Below, in pieces: positions 25,884 through 35,370 of a stretch of DNA of 64,000 nt. Both the position numbers and the translations under genes were made by a program. The notes under the pieces are model-generated. The model saw only the letters and a program-made list of their open reading frames with translations. It made no database searches and was not told the DNA's origin. Origin of the DNA: Bowmanella denitrificans (GTDB taxonomy: Bacteria > Pseudomonadota > Gammaproteobacteria > Enterobacterales > Alteromonadaceae); the NCBI RefSeq assembly GCF_002887595.1, contig NZ_PEBU01000013.1:96497-160496 (forward strand), read 5' to 3'. Each line of letters begins with the position of its first letter. Positions within the stretch are counted from its first letter, which is position 1.

Positions 25884-26855
25884 ATGGCAACGACAGCGCG
25901 TATATTTGGGCTGGTGGCGGTAGTCGCCGCGGTAGCAGGCGGGATATGGTGGTGGAGTCAGCCGCAGTTGCCGCAGGGTATTATCTCTACCAATGGCAGG
26001 TTGGAAGCCACGCAAATTGAGGTGGCCACCAAAGTGGCGGGCCGGGTGGAAGAAGTGCTGGTGCAGGAAGGCCAGATGGTGCATCGCGGTGACTTGCTGG
26101 CCCGCCTGGACAACCAGCAGCTATTGGCCAAACAGGCGGAATTACAATCCAAGGTCGAGCAGGCAATGCTGGCGGTAGAGGAAGCCAAAGCCGGGGCAGA
26201 ACAACGCCAAAGTCAACTGACCCTGGCGCAATCAGAGCTCAAACGCATTCAGGCGTTGGTAGCCCAAAAACTGCTGTCGCAGGATAAGCTTGATCAAGCC
26301 AAAGCCCAGTTTGATTCTGCCTCTGCTGCGTTGAAACTGGCCAATGCCAGTACTGAACGTCTGCTGGCCAGTGTCAGTGAAGCCAAAGCAGCGCAGCAGG
26401 AATTGCAAAGCCTGCTGGATGACACACAAATCCGTGCGCCGGGCAATGGTCGGGTGCAATACAAACTGGCGCAGGCCGGTGAAGTGCTGGCGGCTGGTGG
26501 CAGGTTGGTGACCCTGCTGGATTTATCCGATGTGTATATGACGGTGTTTTTGCCAGCCGATGTGGTAGGTAAGCTAGGGATGAACGAAGAGGCGCGTCTG
26601 ATTTTGGATCCTATTCCTAACTACGTGGTGCCGGCCAAAGTCAGCTTTATTGCTGCCGATGCACAATTCACCCCCAAATCAGTCGAGACCCGGGATGCCC
26701 GTGACAGCCTGATGTTCCGGGTTAAGCTGGCCATTGATCCAGCCCTGCTGGACAAATATCAGGAAAAAGTGAAGACCGGTGTAAGGGGCATGGCTTATGT
26801 GCGTGACAGCGCAGATACGCCGTGGCCGGCCAGCCTGACCATCAGCTTGCCATGA
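25884..26855 (+). CDS. yhiI: HlyD/EmrA-type membrane-fusion adaptor (YhiI-like)
   Basis: A 323-residue periplasmic adaptor. A single N-terminal TM helix (about 6-24) is followed by a biotinyl-lipoyl-like half-motif (GRVEEVLVQEGQMVHRGD), a coiled-coil hairpin (about 80-190), and the second half (IRAPGNGRVQYKLAQAGEVL). It ends in a beta-barrel domain. Adaptors of this family link an inner-membrane ABC exporter to TolC. ATG25884 (MATTARIF) has AGGAG eight bases upstream and is better than the ORF's earlier codons. It overlaps the rbbA-like start by four bases (ATGA). Together with the two downstream genes it matches the E. coli yhiI-rbbA-yhhJ arrangement. Confidence 0.85.
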   Translation: MATTARIFGLVAVVAAVAGGIWWWSQPQLPQGIISTNGRLEATQIEVATKVAGRVEEVLVQEGQMVHRGDLLARLDNQQLLAKQAELQSKVEQAMLAVEEAKAGAEQRQSQLTLAQSELKRIQALVAQKLLSQDKLDQAKAQFDSASAALKLANASTERLLASVSEAKAAQQELQSLLDDTQIRAPGNGRVQYKLAQAGEVLAAGGRLVTLLDLSDVYMTVFLPADVVGKLGMNEEARLILDPIPNYVVPAKVSFIAADAQFTPKSVETRDARDSLMFRVKLAIDPALLDKYQEKVKTGVRGMAYVRDSADTPWPASLTISLP

Positions 26856-29596
26856 ATGCGCTGCAACAGTTGACCGACGTAGTACGCCTGCACAACGTCG
26901 GCCACCTCTATGGTGAGCTAACCGCGCTGGCACCTGTCAGTTTGTCGATTCCGGCCGGCTGTATGGTGGGCATAATCGGCCCGGATGGGGTAGGTAAATC
27001 CACCTTGCTGGCGCTGATTTGCGGTGTTAAGCGCTTGCAGCAGGGAAAGCTGCTGGTACTGGGCGAAAATATGGCCGATGTGCGGGCCCGCAGGCAGTTA
27101 TTACCCCGTATTGCCTATATGCCGCAGGGACTGGGCAAAAATCTCTACCCGACCTTAAGCGTTGCGGAAAACCTGGCTTTTTTTGCCCAACTATTTGGCT
27201 TAAGCCGCCCCGCCTGTCAGCAACGTATCGCCCGCCTGACGCAAGCGACAGGCCTGGCGCCCTTTTTAGACCGTCCTGCCGGTAAATTGTCCGGTGGCAT
27301 GAAACAGAAGCTGGGTTTGTGCTGTGCCCTTATTCATGACCCGGATTTGTTGGTACTGGATGAACCTACCACGGGGGTTGACCCGCTTTCACGTCGTCAG
27401 TTCTGGCAACTGATCGATGAAATTCGCGCTAGCCGACCTGCTATGAGTGTGCTGGTGGCTACCGCTTATATGGAAGAGGCACAGGGTTTTGACTGGCTGA
27501 TGGCCATGGATGACGGCAAGGTGATTGCCACCGGTAGCCCGGCAAGCTTGCTGGAGCAAACCCATAGCCAGGAACTGGAGCAGGCTTTTATCACTCTGTT
27601 GCCGGACAGTAAGCGGCTCAATCACCAGGCGGTTCAGGTTACACCGCCTGGCCACTATGAAGGGCCACCTGCGATTGAAGCTAAGGATCTGACTCGGCGC
27701 TTTGGTGATTTTGTGGCGGTGGACAGCGTGTCGTTTCGTATAGAGCGGGGCGAGATATTTGGTTTTCTCGGCTCCAATGGTTGCGGTAAGACCACGACCA
27801 TGAAAATGTTGACCGGCCTGTTACCATTCTCAAGTGGCGAAGCGAGACTGTTTGGCCGCCTGCCAGATGCCGCAGATATGCAAACCCGCAAACAGGTCGG
27901 CTATATGTCGCAAAGTTTTTCGCTGTATGCCGAGCTATCGGTGTTGCATAACCTGGAATTACATGCCCGCTTATATGGCCTGAAGGACCACTTCGCCAGG
28001 CAGCGTATTGAACAATTGCTGGTGGATTTTGAGCTGGTGCAGGTAAAACACAGCTTGCCACAAAGCTTGCCGCTGGGGATGCGCCAGCGACTGCAACTGG
28101 CGGTTGCCGTATTACACGAGCCGCAGGTGTTGATCCTAGATGAACCCACATCCGGGGTAGATCCCATTGCCCGTGATCAGTTCTGGCGCCAACTGCTGAG
28201 GTTGTCCCGAGAGCAGGGCGTTACCATCTTTGTTTCCACCCACTTTATGAATGAAGCATTGCGCTGCGATCGTATTTCCCTGATGCATGCAGGCAAGGTG
28301 CTGGCGGTGGGCAGTCCGGCTGAACTCACGGCAAACCGGCGGGCAAACAACCTGGAGCAGGCCTTTATTGCCTACCTGCAGGACGCGGCCAATACGCAAG
28401 CAAAACACAGCTTGCATGACACAAGCCCAGACAACGTGGTGGTGGAGCCTGAACGGCCGTCGCCACGATATCGTGCGTTGCAACGCTGGTGGGCATATGC
28501 CTGGCGTGAGAGCCTGGAAATCCGTCGCGACCCGATTCGACTGTTGTTTGCTCTACTGGGCCCGCTATTGCTGATGCTGACTTTCGGTTACGGCATTTCT
28601 TTTGATGTGGATAACTTACGTTTCGCGGTAGTGGATTATGATCAGTCCAGGGAAAGCCGGGTGATGCTGGAAGGGCTGGACGGCTCCAGCTACTTTGCCC
28701 GCCAGCCGGCACCCAAAGATAACGAGGATGGCTTAAATAAACTGCGTACCGGCGAGCTGAGTTTATTGCTGGAGATCCCGCCCGCGTTCGGACGGCAGTT
28801 AATGCAAGGCCAGCGGCCCCAAATTGCAGCCCTGGTTGACGGTGCTATGCCGTTTAAAGCCGAAACCAGTACAGGTTATCTTAACGCAGTGCTGCTTGGT
28901 GAGTTGCAACGTTTGCAGGCCGGGCAGCCGCAACCAGGCGGACTGGGTATGCCAGTGCAAGTACAAAGCCGGTTTCATTTCAATCAGGCATTTGAAAGCC
29001 GCTTTGCTATTGTGCCAGGCGTGGTGATGCTGATGCTGGCGCTAATTCCTGCCATGATGACGGCGCTGGGCATTGTCAGAGAGAAAGAAACCGGCTCCAT
29101 TGCTAATTTTCAGTCCACCCCCACCCGGCGTCTGGAGTTTTTACTGGGTAAACAGGCACCCTATGTGCTGATTGCCTTTGTCAGTTATATATTGCTGATG
29201 TTGATGGCGTTGCTGGTGTTCCAGGTGCCGGTACAAGGTTCGCTGTGGGTACTAAGTTTAGGCGCGCTGTTGTATGTGGCTGCTACCACTGGGTTTGGGC
29301 TGGTGGTGTCATCTTTTACCCGCACCCAGGTGGCTGCACTGTTTGCGGCGGCGGTACTAAGCATCTTACCGGCCGTCAATTTTTCCGGCCTGCTGACCCC
29401 AGTATCTTCGTTGCAAGGGGCCGGTCGCTATCTGGGGCTGGCGTTTCCTTCTGCCTGGTTCCAGCAGATCAGCATTGGCAGCTTCACCAAGGCCCTGTCA
29501 TTTATGCAACTGTGGCCCAATCTGTTAGCGCTGTTAGGGTTTATCGGACTGTTTACCTGGCTGGCCTGGCTGGGTTTGCGCAAGCAGGAGCGTTGA
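26852..29596 (+). CDS. rbbA: Fused ABC transporter, two ATPase domains plus permease (RbbA/YhiH-like)
   Basis: A 914-residue protein. NBD1 has Walker A GPDGVGKST, signature LSGGMKQKL and Walker B VLDEPTTGVDP. NBD2 has GSNGCGKTT, a modified signature LPLGMRQRL and Walker B ILDEPTSGVDP; I recall the LPLG form as normal for RbbA. The C-terminal third is an ABC2-type permease with an N-terminal TM, an ~160-residue extracytoplasmic loop (FAVVDYDQSRESR) and a five-TM cluster. E. coli RbbA was named a ribosome-associated ATPase, but the gene neighbourhood fits an exporter. The start overlaps the adaptor stop. Exported substrate unknown. Confidence 0.85.
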   Translation: MNALQQLTDVVRLHNVGHLYGELTALAPVSLSIPAGCMVGIIGPDGVGKSTLLALICGVKRLQQGKLLVLGENMADVRARRQLLPRIAYMPQGLGKNLYPTLSVAENLAFFAQLFGLSRPACQQRIARLTQATGLAPFLDRPAGKLSGGMKQKLGLCCALIHDPDLLVLDEPTTGVDPLSRRQFWQLIDEIRASRPAMSVLVATAYMEEAQGFDWLMAMDDGKVIATGSPASLLEQTHSQELEQAFITLLPDSKRLNHQAVQVTPPGHYEGPPAIEAKDLTRRFGDFVAVDSVSFRIERGEIFGFLGSNGCGKTTTMKMLTGLLPFSSGEARLFGRLPDAADMQTRKQVGYMSQSFSLYAELSVLHNLELHARLYGLKDHFARQRIEQLLVDFELVQVKHSLPQSLPLGMRQRLQLAVAVLHEPQVLILDEPTSGVDPIARDQFWRQLLRLSREQGVTIFVSTHFMNEALRCDRISLMHAGKVLAVGSPAELTANRRANNLEQAFIAYLQDAANTQAKHSLHDTSPDNVVVEPERPSPRYRALQRWWAYAWRESLEIRRDPIRLLFALLGPLLLMLTFGYGISFDVDNLRFAVVDYDQSRESRVMLEGLDGSSYFARQPAPKDNEDGLNKLRTGELSLLLEIPPAFGRQLMQGQRPQIAALVDGAMPFKAETSTGYLNAVLLGELQRLQAGQPQPGGLGMPVQVQSRFHFNQAFESRFAIVPGVVMLMLALIPAMMTALGIVREKETGSIANFQSTPTRRLEFLLGKQAPYVLIAFVSYILLMLMALLVFQVPVQGSLWVLSLGALLYVAATTGFGLVVSSFTRTQVAALFAAAVLSILPAVNFSGLLTPVSSLQGAGRYLGLAFPSAWFQQISIGSFTKALSFMQLWPNLLALLGFIGLFTWLAWLGLRKQER

Positions 29597-29598
29597 AG

Positions 29599-30723
29599 AT
29601 GCAGTGGCGTCATGTCTGGCAATTAGGGGTAAAGGAGCTGTTCAGTCTGAAGGCCGATCCGGTGCTTCTGGGTCTGATCTTTTATATTTTCTCAATCGCG
29701 GTGTACACCGTTGCCACCGGCGTGAACTTTGAAGTTCGCAACGCCGCAGTGGCGGTGGTGGACGAAGATGACTCCGCACTTTCCCGGCAAATCGCCGCAG
29801 CCCTGCTGGCCCCGCAGTTCCAACCTGCGGTGAAGATCTCCGCCCGGCAACTGGATATGGTGCTGGAGCAAGGGGAGTTTGTGTTTGTATTGGTATTCCC
29901 GCCTGACTTTGAACGGGATGTGCTTGAAGGTAAGCAGCCGCAGGTGCAACTGAATGTGGACGCATCGGCGATGACTCAGGCCGGTAATGGCGCCACCTAT
30001 ATTCAGCAGATTGTTCAGGCTGAAAGCCTGGCATATCTGGCCCCCGGTGTGAATTATACCGACAGCCTGCCGGTGCGTTTGGAAGTGCGCAAGTTGTTTA
30101 ATCCTAATGCTGATTCGGCCTGGTTTAACTCGGTTATGCAGGTGATCAACAGCGTCACTATGCTGGGCATTATCCTCACCGGCGCGGCGCTGATCCGCGA
30201 ACGGGAACATGGCACTATTGAACATCTGCTGGTGATGCCGGTCACCCCGGCCGAGATTATGCTGGCTAAAGTCTGGGCAAATGGCCTGGTGATCCTGGTG
30301 GCGACTTTGTTATCCCTGGCGTTGGTGGTGCATCAGCTTTTGGCCGTGCCCATCCAGGGCTCGGTATTGTTGTTTAGTCTGGCGACGGCTTTGTATCTGT
30401 TTTCCGTCACATCGCTGGGAATTATGCTCGGTACCCTGACCCGCACCATGGCGCAGTTTGGTTTACTGGTGATCCCGGTGGTGGTGGTGATGTATCTGCT
30501 TTCAGGGGGCACTACGCCACAGGAAAGCATGCCTGACTGGCTGCGCTGGATTATGCAGCTTTCGCCATCCACTCACTTTGTATCGCTGGCACAGGATATA
30601 TTGCACCGGGGGGCGGGCTGGTCGCTGGCCTGGCCACTGTTGCTGGTGTTGCTGGCGATTGGTCTGGTGTTTTTTGCTATTGCCCTGACGCGTTTTCGTA
30701 AAGCCATTGTCAGTATGGGCTAG
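29599..30723 (+). CDS. yhhJ: ABC-2 permease (YhhJ-like)
   Basis: A 374-residue inner-membrane permease. ATG29599 (MQWRHVWQLGVKELF) follows the RbbA stop by two bases, with GGAG eight to nine bases upstream. It has one N-terminal TM (about 24-45), a large periplasmic loop (FEVRNAAVAVVDEDDSALSR), and a C-terminal bundle with TMs and the REREHGTIEHLLVMPVTPAEIMLAKVW segment (22 residues between TMs) typical of ABC2 membrane proteins. It probably pairs with the RbbA permease half to form a heterodimeric exporter. The operon ends at a GC-rich hairpin. Confidence 0.85.
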   Translation: MQWRHVWQLGVKELFSLKADPVLLGLIFYIFSIAVYTVATGVNFEVRNAAVAVVDEDDSALSRQIAAALLAPQFQPAVKISARQLDMVLEQGEFVFVLVFPPDFERDVLEGKQPQVQLNVDASAMTQAGNGATYIQQIVQAESLAYLAPGVNYTDSLPVRLEVRKLFNPNADSAWFNSVMQVINSVTMLGIILTGAALIREREHGTIEHLLVMPVTPAEIMLAKVWANGLVILVATLLSLALVVHQLLAVPIQGSVLLFSLATALYLFSVTSLGIMLGTLTRTMAQFGLLVIPVVVVMYLLSGGTTPQESMPDWLRWIMQLSPSTHFVSLAQDILHRGAGWSLAWPLLLVLLAIGLVFFAIALTRFRKAIVSMG

Positions 30724-30733
30724 TGACTGAAAA

Positions 30734-30752
30734 AGCGCCGCACCGCGGCGCT
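30734..30752. terminator. Bidirectional terminator between yhhJ and methyltransferase
   Basis: AGCGCCGC, loop ACC, then GCGGCGCT is a perfect 8 bp stem. TATTTTTT (30761-30768) follows on the plus side and A-rich sequence precedes it, so it can end both convergent transcripts. Confidence 0.75.
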
Positions 30753-30759
30753 ACCAGAG

Positions 30760-31563
30760 TTATTTTTTAACAAACTTGAGGGTCATACGGTCACTTTCCC
30801 CAATAGCCTGATATTTGGCTTTGTCTTCGTCACCTAAACGCAGACTGGGGGGTAAGGTCCATACGCCTTTGGGGTGGTCGGCGGTGTCTTTGGGATTGGC
30901 ATTCACATCTGATTCAGCCGCCAGGGTAAAGCCCGCTTGCTCGGCAATACGTACCACCAGAGCCTGATGCATATAGCCGCTGCGCTGCTGATCTGATTCC
31001 GGACGGTCGGCCGGTAAGCGATGTTCAACCACGCCTAATACGCCACCTGGTTTCAGGGCTTTGGCAAATGCCTTAAAGCTGGCCAGCAGGTTTTCCTCGC
31101 CACCGTTCATATACCAGTTATGTACGTTGCGAAAGGTCAGCACCATATCGGCGCTGCCAGCCGGGGCAATATCCAGCTTATGCGGGGGCTGGAAAATGCT
31201 GACTTTGACATTGCCATACATCTCGGGATTGGCCGCCAGCTTTTCGCTGAAACGCTTGTGGGCATTTTGGTAGTACTTTACCTCGGACTCGGGGTCAAAA
31301 CCGGCTGCATAGTAAGTACCACTGTCTTTAAGATAGGGCGCCAGAATCTCGGTATACCAGCCACCGCCTGGGGACACTTCCACCACAGTCATATCCGGCT
31401 TAATTCCGAAGAATTCCAGGGTTTGTTTTGGATGACGGTACTGGTCTCGGGCCTGATAATCTGCCGTACGCTGAGCATTGTTGATGGCATTATCCAGGCT
31501 GTCGGCTATAGCGAAACCACTGACACCCAGGGCCAGGCTCACCGCGCATAAAAGCTTTTTCAT
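30760..31563 (-). CDS. Periplasmic/exported SAM-methyltransferase-like protein
   Basis: About 267 residues. A signal peptide (MKKLLCAVSLALGVSGFAIA) makes it predicted periplasmic, unusual for a SAM-dependent enzyme. The methyltransferase fold has motif I VVEVSPGGGWYTEIL (glycine-rich), and an acidic/NV segment DMVLTFRNVHNWY that matches the predicted-methyltransferase group of secreted proteins (COG4798-like). ATG31563 is preferred over the ATG two codons earlier. It is convergent with yhhJ. Whether the enzyme has a cofactor supply in the periplasm is unclear; it may not methylate in vivo. The upstream region holds repeats. Confidence 0.75.
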   Translation of the reverse strand: MKKLLCAVSLALGVSGFAIADSLDNAINNAQRTADYQARDQYRHPKQTLEFFGIKPDMTVVEVSPGGGWYTEILAPYLKDSGTYYAAGFDPESEVKYYQNAHKRFSEKLAANPEMYGNVKVSIFQPPHKLDIAPAGSADMVLTFRNVHNWYMNGGEENLLASFKAFAKALKPGGVLGVVEHRLPADRPESDQQRSGYMHQALVVRIAEQAGFTLAAESDVNANPKDTADHPKGVWTLPPSLRLGDEDKAKYQAIGESDRMTLKFVKK

Positions 31564-31744
31564 TGTCACTTTCCTTTGTTGCTGTTGTTGATTTTACTAC
31601 GGCTTAAAAAAACCTGTTCAGCTTACAGAGCTATGCAGGCTTTGAAAACTTTCATCAATACGCATTTGAGTTGTAACAGGATATTTAGCAAATAGAACAC
31701 GGGGTTGTTGTAAGGGGAATCCGCACCAAGTCTTAATGTTTTCA

Positions 31745-31880
31745 CCGCCCCCTCTGTGATGACGGTATTCTGCTAAAAAGCATGAAAACCACAGAGGCAC
31801 AGAGAACACAGAGTTGTCTAAGGGGATGATTACCCTTGGCGTATTTCTCTGTTCACTCTGCGTCTTTGTGAGAGGTTATT
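31745..31880. repeat. Partial copy of the dispersed repeat
   Basis: Contains ACCACAGAGGCACAGAGAAC followed by an incomplete second arm ending around ACTCTGCGTC. It abuts the full copy at 31890. It has no coding potential. Confidence 0.6.
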
Positions 31881-31889
31881 CGTGAGAAG

Positions 31890-32109
31890 GCTGATGCACC
31901 GCCGAGGTGCAGAGAGCGCTGAGTTTTCAACAGCCTACATTGAAAAATCTCCTGTATTTCTCAGTGCCCTCTGTGCCTCTGTGGTGAAATTTATCCGACC
32001 AAGATATTGATAACCACAGAGGCGCAGAGAACACAAAGTGGTTGCAGGTGTTGTCACTTTACAAGCTCTTCTCGGTGTCTCTGCGGTAAAAGGATTCTGT
32101 CCGTGGTTA
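31890..32109. repeat. Dispersed ~220 bp repeat, copy 2
   Basis: Same order and orientation as copy 1 at 25503-25722: a shared GCACCGCC start, GTGCCCTCTGTGCCTCTGTG, the ATAACCACAGAGG hairpin arm, and GTCTCTGCGGT at the end, with scattered substitutions. With the partial copy before it, this fills the 31570-32112 gap, where I see no gene. Confidence 0.75.
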
Positions 32110-32112
32110 TTT

Positions 32113-33111
32113 TTATTCCTTAGTCCAGATACGGGTATTCAGATCCAGATCTTCCACGATGCCGGTAATAAATTCCAGATCCTGATAGATCTCTTCGATA
32201 ACGTCCATATTGACCGAAGGTTTGAACAACTTAGGTTCAAAATAGGCCTTGCGGGTAGGAATCGCGATATATAACTGACCGCCGACGAAAGACAGTGCCA
32301 CCCTGGCATCGGCTTCGTACCTGAAAGCCAGAAGCCGTCGCATCAAGGCCGGGGAAATTAAGTAGCGGGCTTCTACCTGGTCGTTACTGTAAACCTCAAA
32401 ATAACGCTCAAACTCGGGATCTTCCAAAGCGACCCTGTCGTCGCGGGTGCCGAACAGATTACCTAAAGATTTGCCCAGGGCGGAAAACAAGCCGGTGCTG
32501 TCGGGCAGAATATAGGTTTTACCCTTAAAGTGTTTATTGGCGTCGGCGACAAAAAACAGGCCCTTAAAAATAGTGTGCCAGGTGGTTCGGGTACGACCTT
32601 TGGAATCCGTTGTGGTGGTTTTGTACTGAGTATGCAGTTCGGAAAATTCAAGCTGTGTTTTGCCCAGCTTACCTGTGACATGGTCTTCACCCTGGTATCT
32701 GTCATAGGCGCGTCGGTACAGGCCGCTTTCTTTGTACTTAACCGATGAGATCTCACCGCTGGGGGAGTACTTAAAGCTGCGATTAAAGGTACTGAGTAAC
32801 TTGCCCACGACCTGCGTTTTATAGCCTTGTCGGTAGGCTGACCACTTACTGGCTACAAGCCAGTACATCAACATCGCGCTGATGCCGACAACCCAGAAGA
32901 TAAGCTCAGGGCCCATATAATTCACCTGAGCATAGGCAAAGCTCAGCAAACCGAGCAGGGGCACAACAATACAGCCGATAAACAGGCGCTTGACCGCCTG
33001 TTGTCTGACGGAATCCAGCGCCTGTAACTGGCTTTTAAGCTGGCCTGAAAACAGGGTTGTTAGTTCTGCCTGCCTGGCAGAGTGGCTTGGGGTGACATCC
33101 ATGTTGTTCAC
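32113..33111 (-). CDS. DUF3137-domain membrane protein
   Basis: A 332-residue protein with two hydrophobic helices (about 45-62 and 68-88) near the N-terminus and a soluble remainder rich in beta strands (KSLGNLFG, FEVYSNDQVEARYLI). It belongs to the DUF3137 family, commonly encoded next to LemA, and it directly follows the LemA-like gene here. The GTG at 33111 abuts the LemA stop, and an ATG lies nine bases in (33102); the true start is uncertain. Function is unknown; the LemA linkage suggests an envelope role. Confidence 0.75.
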   Translation of the reverse strand: MNNMDVTPSHSARQAELTTLFSGQLKSQLQALDSVRQQAVKRLFIGCIVVPLLGLLSFAYAQVNYMGPELIFWVVGISAMLMYWLVASKWSAYRQGYKTQVVGKLLSTFNRSFKYSPSGEISSVKYKESGLYRRAYDRYQGEDHVTGKLGKTQLEFSELHTQYKTTTTDSKGRTRTTWHTIFKGLFFVADANKHFKGKTYILPDSTGLFSALGKSLGNLFGTRDDRVALEDPEFERYFEVYSNDQVEARYLISPALMRRLLAFRYEADARVALSFVGGQLYIAIPTRKAYFEPKLFKPSVNMDVIEEIYQDLEFITGIVEDLDLNTRIWTKE

Positions 33112-33675
33112 TTATCTGCCGAATAGCTGACCGACATTGACGTTTTCCCTTTGCGTTTCAGGGATTTCAAACAGAGCGCGCTGCTTCAGATTCATCCGGC
33201 TGGCAAACAGATTGGATGGAAACATTTCTATAGCGTTGTTCAGGTCGGTAACTGCAGCATTAAAGGCGCGGCGGGCCGCAGAGATTTGTTCTTCTACTTC
33301 ATTGATGGTGCGTTGCAACATCACGAAGTTGTCGCTGGCTTTTAAGTCCGGGTAGTTTTCCACTGCAATATTAAAACGGGACATGGCGGCATTCATTTGT
33401 TTATCCAGTGCCACTTTCTGTTCACCCTGCAGGCCACCGGACTGCGCCTGGGCTCGCAGAGCGGTTAGTTCATTCAGCAGTGACGCTTCATGTTGCATAT
33501 AAGCTTTCACGCTTTCCACCATATTGGGGATCAGGTCAAAGCGTTTCTTTAGCATCACATCAATGGACGCTTCTGCATTTTCCACCTGATTCTTCTTGCC
33601 AATCAGGCCGTTGTAAACAGAGATTGCTGCAATCACAACAACCGCAAGAATGACCCAAATAAGCCAGTTTTCCAT
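33112..33675 (-). CDS. lemA: LemA family protein
   Basis: A 187-residue LemA-family protein. The N-terminal TM (about 4-21, LIWVILAVVVIAAISVY) is followed by a mostly helical domain with the family hallmarks VENAEASIDVMLKKRFDLIP (32-51) and NVGQLFG at the C-terminus. LemA proteins are conserved envelope proteins of unknown biochemical role. It is the first gene of a two-gene operon with the DUF3137 protein, which begins one base after this stop. Confidence 0.9.
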   Translation of the reverse strand: MENWLIWVILAVVVIAAISVYNGLIGKKNQVENAEASIDVMLKKRFDLIPNMVESVKAYMQHEASLLNELTALRAQAQSGGLQGEQKVALDKQMNAAMSRFNIAVENYPDLKASDNFVMLQRTINEVEEQISAARRAFNAAVTDLNNAIEMFPSNLFASRMNLKQRALFEIPETQRENVNVGQLFGR

Positions 33676-33697
33676 TTGCTATACCTCTGGTAGGGAT

Positions 33698-33732
33698 AAA
33701 AAAAGACAACCACCAAAGTACTTTGGTTGCCA
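33698..33732 (-). terminator. Rho-independent terminator of the AraC-type gene
   Basis: On the minus strand, CAACCAAAG, loop TA, CTTTGG and GTTG form a 9-10 bp stem with a small bulge, followed by TCTTTTTTT (A-run 33698-33704). It lies between the AraC-type stop and the LemA gene, so it ends the AraC transcript. The core CCAAAGTACTTTGG is a perfect palindrome. Confidence 0.8.
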
Positions 33733-33836
33733 GTGCTGCTGATTCTAAGCCTTTATCCTTAGCTTTTCAGCGACTATAGGTTTGGCCTTTGAGTGCAGGC
33801 TTGCGCTGTTTGTAATATCAGCCCCTTCAGGTCAGA

Positions 33837-34997
33837 TCACCCAGACCTGACTTTATAGCGCTTTTTGTATTCACCGGGCGTCATACCTGTGGATTGATTA
33901 AAGGCCTTATAGAAGGATGAGCGGGCGTTAAAGCCAACCGCCAGGGCAATATCCAGCACGCTCTTGTTGCTGTCAATGAGTTGCGGTTTCGCGTCTTCAA
34001 TACGGGCCTGATTGATAAAATCAAAAAAACTGATATCCAGATGCTGGTTCAGAGTCTGGGATATATATTGCGAAGGCACAGCGATGTGTTTGGCCAGCTT
34101 AAGCAGATTCAGGTCGGCATCCAGATGCACAGCATCCTGGCAGATGGCCTGTGTCAGTTTAGCTGCAATGCGTTCGAAATCATCAGCATTGAGCGCAGAG
34201 CGCTGGTACTTGGCCTTACTTTCTTCTGTGCTGGCCTTTGCGGCATTGTCCGACTCAATTTGAAAAACCTCGGCAAAGCCGGGTTTCTGACGAAGCCCTT
34301 TGGTTGCAAGCAGCCAGACTAAAATAAGGAGCAGCAGGAAGACCCCGGTATCGGAAACACCATATTGTTGGTAACGATTCTCTAAGGCCAGCACGGCTAA
34401 CGCATATACCCAGGTAAAAACCAACAGCAAAGATATTCCTTTTACCCAGCGTAAGGTCTTGCCTTGTTCATTTGAATACATTTGCTTAATACGGGAATGA
34501 TAATTCAGTGTTCTTTTAAATATAGCGATGACATAAATCAGGCTAAGCACGCACCATACAAGCAGCAAAGAAAAAAAACTCAGTGCGGAAAACGTTGCCA
34601 TTGAGGTATTAACCGGAATATCCGAAAAGAACATATTGTTAAAGTCTTGCTCGGGTAACAAAAAAATAACCAGCGAGATGATGATTACCAGAGGCAGGGT
34701 TAGAAAATGTTTATTGGCTTTGCTGGTCCATTGCCAGGGCGCCTGTGCTATTAACGCTTCGTGGTATAACCATAAACTGGGTAATAAGGCGTAGAAGGCT
34801 ATGGGTAACACCGCAATATAAAGTTGTCTAAGCTCAGCAAGTGCAGAGAAAACCACAGGGCCGCTGGCCAGAAAAATCAAACACAAAAGGATCAATGACA
34901 ATGGCCGGCTTGCGTGATTTTTATGCTGTGGCAACAATAAACAGAGGCAAAATGCGGCAATCGCTAAAGCCATAGAAGATAAAAATAATTCGAGCAT
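33837..34997 (-). CDS. Membrane-embedded AraC-family regulator
   Basis: A 386-residue regulator. About seven hydrophobic helices occupy residues 1-245, in place of the usual soluble sensing domain. A linker and an AraC-type double helix-turn-helix (about 280-386) follow, ending SVLDIALAVGFNARSSFYKAFNQ and TGMTPGEYKKRY. Such 7TM-AraC proteins are thought to sense membrane or extracellular signals directly. It is divergent from a DUF4386-like membrane gene 373 bases away, which is a natural candidate target. A rho-independent terminator lies 3' of the gene. Confidence 0.85.
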   Translation of the reverse strand: MLELFLSSMALAIAAFCLCLLLPQHKNHASRPLSLILLCLIFLASGPVVFSALAELRQLYIAVLPIAFYALLPSLWLYHEALIAQAPWQWTSKANKHFLTLPLVIIISLVIFLLPEQDFNNMFFSDIPVNTSMATFSALSFFSLLLVWCVLSLIYVIAIFKRTLNYHSRIKQMYSNEQGKTLRWVKGISLLLVFTWVYALAVLALENRYQQYGVSDTGVFLLLLILVWLLATKGLRQKPGFAEVFQIESDNAAKASTEESKAKYQRSALNADDFERIAAKLTQAICQDAVHLDADLNLLKLAKHIAVPSQYISQTLNQHLDISFFDFINQARIEDAKPQLIDSNKSVLDIALAVGFNARSSFYKAFNQSTGMTPGEYKKRYKVRSG

Positions 34998-35370
34998 AAA
35001 ATTACTTCTGCATAAAGCCTGGGGCTACCTTAACATATTCAACTGCACCAATAGATGCAATCGGCCGGACTTTAACATGACAGTCCACCTTGATATGTCC
35101 ATACCACTTGTCCAGGACAGCAATAAGAGGCCGTTCCCGCATCTGCCCTTCAATACTGTGCCTGGCCTCTCTGTGTGCATACCACAGCAATAGGCATGAC
35201 CTTTATCTGCATAAGCCCATGCGCAAATATATGCACTTTATGGTATTGGGCAACTAAGGGTGACAGGCCCTTTTATGTCCTCGCCACGTTGCGCAGACGA
35301 ACTCTGCTGCCATGCCCGGTACTCTGTGTCGAAATAAACCGTTATTAAATCCACCTGGAGAAAATGTTTT
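34998..35370. promoter_or_regulatory. Divergent intergenic region, AraC-type gene to DUF4386-like gene
   Basis: 373 bases with no convincing gene. A 62-codon minus-strand frame (35002-35190) has no ribosome binding site and ends against the AraC start, so I treat it as chance. This must hold both promoters. I could not recognise an operator. Confidence 0.4.
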
